A stretch of DNA of 64,000 nucleotides, from NCBI GenBank assembly GCA_964251385.1, contig CAXUJK010000001.1:1116001-1180000 (forward strand), given 5' to 3'. Each line of letters begins with the position of its first letter. Position 1 is the stretch's first letter. Positions 59,272 through 64,000 of this stretch are shown here, piece after piece. The position numbers and the translations under genes were made by a program. The notes below the pieces were generated by a model. The model saw only the letters and a program-made list of their open reading frames with translations, had not been told where the DNA came from and made no database searches. This DNA comes from CADCVW01 sp964251385. Its GTDB lineage: Bacteria > Pseudomonadota > Alphaproteobacteria > Sphingomonadales > Sphingomonadaceae.

Positions 59272-59817
59272 TTACTCCGCCCGGCGTCGCCTGTTGAGCG
59301 CGGACAGCTGCTTCTCGATCGCGTCCGCGAGCTGGTCCTGGCTCGCCCGGGCCACCGGCGGGCCGCCTTGCTTTCGCGCACCACATCGCCTGCAGCCACG
59401 CAGCGCCTTCTGGTGCAGCGCGAGCATCCGCAACGCCACGTCGGTGTCGAGCGACTCGGTCAGTTCCCACAGCGCCTCCGCCGCCTCGACGTCGCCTTGT
59501 GCCTCGGCCCGCATCGCGTGGGCGATCGCCGTGCCCCCATGCCGTGCCAGCAGCATCGCCTCCAGGCGGACATACCCTTCCTCCAGCGCCTGCCGCCACC
59601 GCTCGCGGAACGCGGGATCGATCGCGCGTCTTTCATAGGCTCCGCCCTTGCTCATCCCCGCCTGCCGCGCCGCGTGGGCGATGTTGCACGTCGCCGCCAG
59701 GTGCGCGAAAAAGACTCGTTGCCGCGCCGGCGTCCACCCGTCCTTGCGCGAACGCACCTGCGGCCTGAAGTCGACGCCGAGCTGAACCGCCTGCGTCTCG
59801 ACCTTCACGTCGTTCAT
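59272..59817 (-). CDS. Orphan small-terminase-like HTH protein
   Basis: A 181-residue protein. Residues about 25-75 (DGWTPARQRVFFAHLAATCN, IAHAARQAGMSKGGAYERRA) form the helix-turn-helix typical of phage or GTA small terminase subunits in alphaproteobacteria. The rest is helical (LEEGYVRLEAMLLARHGG; AAEALWELTESLDTDVALRM) with a CRRC motif and basic end (LNRRRRAE). GGAGGAGG lies upstream of ATG 59817. No large terminase, portal or capsid gene lies nearby, so it is a relic or a repurposed DNA-binding protein. Confidence 0.75.
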   Translation of the reverse strand: MNDVKVETQAVQLGVDFRPQVRSRKDGWTPARQRVFFAHLAATCNIAHAARQAGMSKGGAYERRAIDPAFRERWRQALEEGYVRLEAMLLARHGGTAIAHAMRAEAQGDVEAAEALWELTESLDTDVALRMLALHQKALRGCRRCGARKQGGPPVARASQDQLADAIEKQLSALNRRRRAE

Positions 59818-59963
59818 CGAGTCCTCCTCCGGCTGCAACCCGCATATGTGCCTGTTTGGTTATAGTTGTCAAGTTCTTTATGCCTTTAGGGTTCGCCGAC
59901 AAACTTGCATTCCAGCGGAAAACAGGCTGCGCGGACGACGGTGGATCGGCTAGGCATGTCGGC

Positions 59964-60674
59964 ATGCACGCGCACCCCATGCACACCCAGCCCACCGAAC
60001 ATCACCTCATCCACCGCGCCGGTTGGCTGCGCGCCGCCGTGCTGGGGGCGAACGACGGCATATTGTCGACGGCCAGCCTCATCGTCGGCATCGCGGCGGG
60101 CGGCGGCAGTCCGCACGCGATCCTGCTCGGCGGGACGGCCGGATTGGTCGGCGGCGCGCTCGCGATGGCGGCGGGCGAGTACGTGTCGGTCAGCTCGCAG
60201 TCGGACACGGAGGCGGCGGACTTGGCGCGAGAGGGCGCGGAAATCCTCAAGAACCCGGTCGGCGAGATGCGCGAGCTCGCCGGCATCTACGTCGCGCGGG
60301 GGTTGGAGCCCGCGCTGGCGATGCAGGTCGCCGAAGCTCTGTCGGCCCGCGATGCACTCGGCGCGCACGCGCGCGACGAGCTCGGCCTGTCCGAGGCGGG
60401 CGCCGCCCGGCCCATGCAGGCGGCGGGCACCTCCGCGATCGCCTTCGCGGTCGGCGCATCGCTGCCGCTCCTGACCGCGCTCGCCGTGCCGCGCGCATCG
60501 CTGATCGCGGCCGTCTTCGTCGCCACCCTTGTCTTCCTGGCGCTGTTGGGTGCTGTCGGCGCGCGGGCGGGCGGCGCTTCGATCGGCCGGGGGGCGGGCC
60601 GCGTGCTGTTCTGGGGCGCGCTCGCCATGGCGGTGACCGCGGGCATCGGCGCGATCATCGGCCAGACGGTCTAA
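59964..60674 (+). CDS. VIT family Fe/Mn transporter-like protein
   Basis: Ccc1/VIT-family membrane protein, exporting or sequestering iron or manganese. The 236-residue product starts HTQPTEHHLIHRAGWLRAAV, then TM1 LGANDGILSTASLIVGIAAG, TM2 GLVGGALAMAAGEYVSVSSQ, a soluble metal-binding loop (SDTEAADLAREGAEILKNP and ELAGIYVARGLEPALA), and TM3-TM5. The conserved GANDGI and GEYVS motifs match active members. ATG 59964 is preferred; ATG 59979 is possible. No metal-responsive site was recognised in the 146-base upstream gap. Confidence 0.88.
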   Translation: MHAHPMHTQPTEHHLIHRAGWLRAAVLGANDGILSTASLIVGIAAGGGSPHAILLGGTAGLVGGALAMAAGEYVSVSSQSDTEAADLAREGAEILKNPVGEMRELAGIYVARGLEPALAMQVAEALSARDALGAHARDELGLSEAGAARPMQAAGTSAIAFAVGASLPLLTALAVPRASLIAAVFVATLVFLALLGAVGARAGGASIGRGAGRVLFWGALAMAVTAGIGAIIGQTV

Positions 60675-60740
60675 CCACGAGGCATCACGGCTTCTTAACC
60701 GCGCGGGCGCAGACCCGGCCCATGTGCAGGCGGCCGAACC

Positions 60741-61667
60741 ATGGATGATCCCGGCGAGCAGACCGTGTTCTCGCTGTCGAGCGAGGTCCCGGAACCGCGC
60801 GACATCGCGTCGGACGCCGCGGGAACCGTGCTCGCGCGCGGCGCGGTCGGCGAGCTGTGCTCCGTGCGCAAGCTCTCGCGGCGCGGCGCGGTGCTGCATC
60901 TGGAATCGCCCGTCGCGCTCGGCCAGTTCCTGGATTTCGAGCTGATGAACGGGCGGCGGATCAGCGGCACGGTTTCGTGGGTCCGGGGCACGGAGGTCAT
61001 CCTGCGTTTCGCCGACGACCTCGACGTCCTGGGCGTGATCGCCGCCGAACTCGTCAGCCAGCCGGGCGAACGCCGCCGCCTGCCCCGCGTCGAGCTGCAG
61101 AGCCCGGTCAAGCTGCGGATCGGGCCGCGCGTCGTCAACGCGGGGCTGGTCGACATGTCGCAGGGCGGCCTCAAGGCGTCCTTGCGCGAACATCTGGAGC
61201 CCGGAACCGGGTTGGTCGTCGCGCTCGCCGGCTTCCGGACGCTGCCCGCGACCGTGCGCTGGTGCGATGGCGGGTTCGCGGGCGTCAACTTCGACGAGGA
61301 ACTGTCGTGGCAGGAGATGATGCCGTGGCTGCGGACATGCTCCGCCGCCGGCCCACGCGTTCTCACGCCCGCTCTGGCCCCGGCGCTGGCCCCGCCGCCG
61401 GCCGCCGAACCCAGCGTCGAGCTCAACATTCCGGCGAAGATCCGCGAAGGCACCGACCGCTGGAACGTCGCCGTCATGGCGATCACGACCACCCACGTCG
61501 AATTCGAATCGTTCACGAGGCCGCGCTTCGGGACGCTGATCTCCGTGTCGCTGCCCGGCCTGCCGAGCTGGCCCGGCCGCGTCGTCTCCGTCGAGGGCGA
61601 CCGCTGGAAGTGCGAGTTCCAGCAGCCTCTGCACCCCGCGGTCCTCGACCGGATGCTGGGGCGCTAG
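60741..61667 (+). CDS. PilZ-domain protein
   Basis: A 308-residue cytoplasmic protein with repeated PilZ-like beta-barrels. The second carries the c-di-GMP-binding signature: RRRLPRVEL (RxxxR) at about 114-118 and VDMSQGGLKASL (DxSxxG) at about 139-145. The first (residues about 35-95: KLSRRGAVLHLESPVALGQF) and third (about 235-300: AVMAITTTHVEFESF) resemble the same fold with weaker motifs. Such proteins transmit c-di-GMP signals to motility or envelope functions; partner unknown. Convergent with mnmA, stops overlapping by four bases. Confidence 0.85.
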   Translation: MDDPGEQTVFSLSSEVPEPRDIASDAAGTVLARGAVGELCSVRKLSRRGAVLHLESPVALGQFLDFELMNGRRISGTVSWVRGTEVILRFADDLDVLGVIAAELVSQPGERRRLPRVELQSPVKLRIGPRVVNAGLVDMSQGGLKASLREHLEPGTGLVVALAGFRTLPATVRWCDGGFAGVNFDEELSWQEMMPWLRTCSAAGPRVLTPALAPALAPPPAAEPSVELNIPAKIREGTDRWNVAVMAITTTHVEFESFTRPRFGTLISVSLPGLPSWPGRVVSVEGDRWKCEFQQPLHPAVLDRMLGR

Positions 61668-62770
61668 GCGGGCTCCAACGCGGCGGACACCGTTTCCTCG
61701 ATCCATCCGCCGCCCAACACCCGGTCGCCGTCGTACAGCACCGCCGCCTGCCCCGGCGCGACGCCGAATTCCGGAGCGTCGAAGTGGACAGCCTCGCCAT
61801 CGAACAGCACCGGAGACGGTCGGCTCATCGACCGTACCTTGACGCTCAGGTCGTCACGCTGCCCCTCCCCCAGCCAGTTGATCCCGCTCAAAGTCGCGCT
61901 GCGCACCCCCAACGCACTCCGCGGTCCCACGACGACCCGCCGCGTGTTCGGCTCCAGCCGCAGCACGTACAAAGGCTCCGCCTGCCCGCCGACATCGATC
62001 CCGCGCCGCTGCCCGACCGTAAAATGGATCAGCCCGCGATGCGCGCCCAGCACGCGCCCGTCCGCGTTGACGATCTCGCCGGGCTGGCCCGCCTCGGGCC
62101 GCACGCGGCGCACCACGGACGCGTAGTCGCCGTCCGGAACGAAGCAGATGTCCTGACTGTCCGGCTTGCCCGCGACTCCCAGCCCCAGTTCCGCCGCCAT
62201 CTGGCGCACCGCCGCCTTGGGGAAGTCGCCCAGCGGAAAGCGCAGGTAATCGAGCTGATCGCGCGTGGTGGCGAACAGGAAGTAGCTCTGGTCGCGCGCC
62301 GGATCGGCAGCGCGGTGAAGCTCCGGCCCACGCGCCCCGACGACGCGCCGCACGTAATGACCCGTCGCGAGGCAATCCGCCTTTAGCTCGCGCGCCAAAC
62401 CAAGCAGATCGGTGAATTTGACCCCTTGATTGCACGAAATGCACGGCACGGGCGTGCGACCCCTCGCATAATCGTCCGCGAACCGGTCGATCACCCCGGA
62501 CTGAAACGCGCTCGCATAGTCGAAGACATAATGCGCGATTCCCAGCCGGTCGGCGACGGCACGCGCATCGCCGATGTCGCGGCCCGCGCAGCACGACTTT
62601 GCGCGACCAGCCGCCGCGCCGTGGTCGTAGAGCTGCAATGTGACGCCGATCACCTCGGCCCCCGTGCGCGCGGCGAGCGCGGCGACGACCGAGCTGTCGA
62701 CCCCGCCCGACATGGCGACGACGATGCGGCTCGTGGCGGCCGAGCGGCCTAGCTGAAAATCGGGAAGCAT
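61664..62770 (-). CDS. mnmA: tRNA-specific 2-thiouridylase MnmA
   Basis: Thiolates wobble U34 of tRNA-Lys, Glu and Gln. The 368-residue protein has the PP-loop SGGVDSSVVAALA, CCAGRDIGDARAVADRLGI, the catalytic cysteines in PVPCISCNQGVKF and KPDSQDICFVPDGDY, YFLFATTRDQL, and the C-terminal tRNA-binding domain (GLIHFTVGQRRGIDVGG; GQAAVLYDGDRVLGGG). Both active cysteines are present. ATG 62770 is preceded only by a weak ribosome site. Confidence 0.96.
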   Translation of the reverse strand: MLPDFQLGRSAATSRIVVAMSGGVDSSVVAALAARTGAEVIGVTLQLYDHGAAAGRAKSCCAGRDIGDARAVADRLGIAHYVFDYASAFQSGVIDRFADDYARGRTPVPCISCNQGVKFTDLLGLARELKADCLATGHYVRRVVGARGPELHRAADPARDQSYFLFATTRDQLDYLRFPLGDFPKAAVRQMAAELGLGVAGKPDSQDICFVPDGDYASVVRRVRPEAGQPGEIVNADGRVLGAHRGLIHFTVGQRRGIDVGGQAEPLYVLRLEPNTRRVVVGPRSALGVRSATLSGINWLGEGQRDDLSVKVRSMSRPSPVLFDGEAVHFDAPEFGVAPGQAAVLYDGDRVLGGGWIEETVSAALEPA

Positions 62771-62890
62771 GAAGCGAACATAGCCGCGCAAAGGGGTTCT
62801 CACCAGCGCGGGGGGCTCCCCCCACCGGTAAAGACTTGGTTTCCCCCCTCTTTACCTAAGCTTCAGCCCGCATCGCTAAGCCTGTGCCCC

Positions 62891-63127
62891 ATGGACATGA
62901 GCTTCTCTTGCCGCGACGCGACGCCGCTCGCCCCGCCCGCGCTCGGCTACCCGGCGCTGCTGGCCGCGATCCGCGAAGCCGGCAGCGTCGCGGACACGGT
63001 GTCGCCAGCCTGCGGCGGTTCGCCCGTCACTTGGCTCGCCGACGTCCTGCTCGGCCGCCCCGGTTGGCGCGAGGCTTCGCTCGCGCTCGGCGGCAGCTTC
63101 GCCGACCCGATGCGTAAACCAGTATGA
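62891..63127 (+). CDS. Small hypothetical protein (uncertain)
   Basis: A 78-residue frame without recognised relatives: MDMSFSCRDATPLAPPAL, GYPALLAAIREAGSVADTVS, PACGGSPVTWLADVLLGRPG, WREASLALGGSFADP. Composition is balanced and amphipathic, unlike most spurious frames here, but no ribosome site is evident and it is not in an operon. Third-base GC is high, so it may be real; it could equally be chance. It lies between mnmA and sciP. Confidence 0.4.
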   Translation: MDMSFSCRDATPLAPPALGYPALLAAIREAGSVADTVSPACGGSPVTWLADVLLGRPGWREASLALGGSFADPMRKPV

Positions 63128-63248
63128 CCGCCGCCTTTACTATCGCGTTTCAGGCTTCCTTCAACGCGCCGCGCCTAAAGCACATCGGACGACACACGAA
63201 CCGGTGCGCCATTTGGGGCGGGGGACCCGGTCAGTCTCGAGGATGCGC

Positions 63249-63548
63249 ATGATCGAGAACCAGACCATAAGACCGGCGCAAGTGATCGGCCCCCTGGGCG
63301 AGCCCCTGACGCTGGACAGCCTGCCACCGCCCGAGACCACGCGCTGGGTGGTGCGCCGCAAGGCCGAGGTCGTCGCTGCGGTCAGCGGGGGGCTGCTGTC
63401 CGTGGACGAAGTGTGCAAGCGCTACCGGCTATCGGTGGAAGAGTTCGCGTCGTGGCAGCGCGCGGTCGACCGGTCCGGCATGCCGGGCCTTCGCGTCACC
63501 CGGATCCAGCACTACAAGACGCTGTACGAGCGCCAGCAGAATTACTGA
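63249..63548 (+). CDS. sciP: CtrA inhibitor SciP (DUF1153)
   Basis: SciP binds the master cell-cycle regulator CtrA and blocks its activation of transcription. The 99-residue protein is close to the textbook family: MIENQTIRPAQVIGPLGEPL, LDSLPPPETTRWVVRRKAEV (helix-turn-helix start), GGLLSVDEVCKRYRLSVEEF, SWQRAVDRSGMPGLRVTRIQ and the end HYKTLYERQQNY. GAGGA lies six bases before ATG 63249. Presence implies a CtrA-type cell-cycle circuit elsewhere. It is monocistronic here. Confidence 0.95.
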   Translation: MIENQTIRPAQVIGPLGEPLTLDSLPPPETTRWVVRRKAEVVAAVSGGLLSVDEVCKRYRLSVEEFASWQRAVDRSGMPGLRVTRIQHYKTLYERQQNY

Positions 63549-63899
63549 CGCCGCGCGCGAGCCACTGGGCGTAAGTAGACGGTCGCCGACGACCAAACCC
63601 GCAGGCTAGATCCGGCTCCAACACCGACTCGCGGCTGTCACAAAGGCGTCAGGAAGCCTTGTCGCTCGTTCCACGTCCGACGCTCGCGTCCGCAAAGCCA
63701 CGAGCACGCCTCCAACAACCCTTTTGATACTGTGCCGAAACGGTGTTAGCCTTGGCGCGCCGAGCGACGGGGGACGTTTCCGCGTCGGGAAGCAGGAACT
63801 AGGGCGCGCTTCGGCGCGTCTAGACGTCAGGCCGCCGCAGAAGCGTACGCCGGTCGAAGGGGACCGGTTCGCCAGGCGGCGGCAACAGGGAGTAATAAA
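63549..63899 (+). promoter_or_regulatory. Leader of glsB-like gene with candidate EcfG promoter and hairpins
   Basis: No gene is seen in these 351 bases. GGAAC at 63795-63799, 17 bases, then CGTC at 63817-63820 is one base off the EcfG consensus CGTT. Downstream, GCCGCCGC (63831-63838) pairs with GCGGCGGC (63876-63883), enclosing a second stem CCGGTC/GACCGG (63850-63855/63862-63867); the ribosome site GGGAG follows at 63888-63892. A stress-induced structured leader is inferred. The first 240 bases after sciP show nothing recognisable. Confidence 0.4.
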
Positions 63900-64000
63900 A
63901 TGAATCTCATCATCGCACTTATCATCGGCGGCATCATCGGCTGGCTCGCCAGCATCGTCATGCGCACGGACGCTCAGCAGGGCATCATCCTCAACGTCGT
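63900..64000 (+). CDS. GlsB/YeaQ/YmgE-type stress membrane protein, partial
   Basis: The gene runs off the right edge; 33 codons are visible. They read MNLIIALIIGGIIGWLASIV then MRTDAQQGIILNVV, which matches the start of the small three-TM transglycosylase-associated/GlsB family: a first TM helix with IIGGIIGWLAS and the conserved cytoplasmic QGIILN. Such proteins are general stress products of unknown mechanism, usually about 80-90 residues. GGGAG lies eight bases upstream of the ATG. Confidence 0.88.
   Translation, partial: MNLIIALIIGGIIGWLASIVMRTDAQQGIILNV

Noticed and set aside
59886..61706. 606-codon minus-strand frame over the VIT and PilZ genes
   Set aside because: Composition is that of an antisense shadow (Arg/Gly/Asp/His repeats), and both plus-strand genes have clear domains.

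Overview
The window looks like a chromosomal segment of a GC-rich alphaproteobacterium, most probably a member of the Sphingomonadaceae. The basis is a combination of sequence signs and known distributions. There is a complete SciP (CtrA inhibitor, DUF1153) gene, a DUF6481 coiled-coil protein, three DUF3617 lipoproteins, a DciA/DUF721 helicase-loader gene and a serC leader of the alphaproteobacterial type. There is one exact EcfG-type stress promoter (GGAAC-N17-CGTT), and several REP-like inverted repeats contain the CGTCATCCCAGCGCATGC, TTCGACAAGCTCAG and CCCCGGCGAAGGCC motifs common in sphingomonads. GTG and TTG starts are frequent and stop/start overlaps (ATGA) are the normal operon junction.

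Layout. 1-6.6 kb: exported hypothetical, ubiG, lysC, a flavin nitronate monooxygenase, a zinc-ribbon/TM/SH3b protein and bactofilin. 6.8-14.1 kb: DUF6481, a HigBA toxin-antitoxin pair, uvrB, Uma2 nuclease-like gene, M20 hydrolase and a DUF3617 lipoprotein cluster. 14.2-18.8 kb: membrane MBL hydrolase and the class I ribonucleotide reductase operon, interrupted by a small AT-rich membrane-protein gene. 18.9-22.4 kb: an accessory islet with a BrnT toxin, a hybrid BrnA-N/DUF2442 antitoxin, a low-GC DUF262-HNH nuclease and decayed gene fragments. 22.4-31.1 kb: secreted nuclease, DUF3667 protein, then a run of housekeeping genes (rsfS, rlmH, envC-like, ctpA, dsbB, coq7), an EcfG-regulated small exported protein and a DUF885 peptidase-like protein.

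31.2-38.3 kb: acyltransferase, a DNA modification/repair radical SAM protein and a DUF4130/TIGR03915-UdgX fusion. The last two belong to a conserved module of unknown overall function, here separated by an antisense two-gene block. They are followed by a Fur-controlled siderophore receptor. 38.4-51.3 kb: DsbA-like lipoprotein, dciA, mutY-nudC-cytochrome c-DUF1801, LOG protein, hydrolase, serC-serA with a structured leader, GH43, purA and membrane/methyltransferase-like genes. 51.3-64 kb: fabI-yihY-cbpA-like operon, pdxH-CDF-phzF operon, serine hydrolase, DUF5694, an orphan small-terminase-like gene, VIT transporter, PilZ protein, mnmA, sciP, and the beginning of a GlsB/YeaQ stress membrane protein at the right edge.

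Most of the segment is core metabolism: amino acids (lysC, serC, serA), ubiquinone (ubiG, coq7), nucleotides (nrdAB, purA), fatty acids (fabI), DNA repair (uvrB, mutY, UdgX module) and RNA modification (mnmA, rlmH). Accessory material is concentrated at 17.5-22.4 kb. No tRNA, rRNA, CRISPR array, integrase or transposase was recognised.
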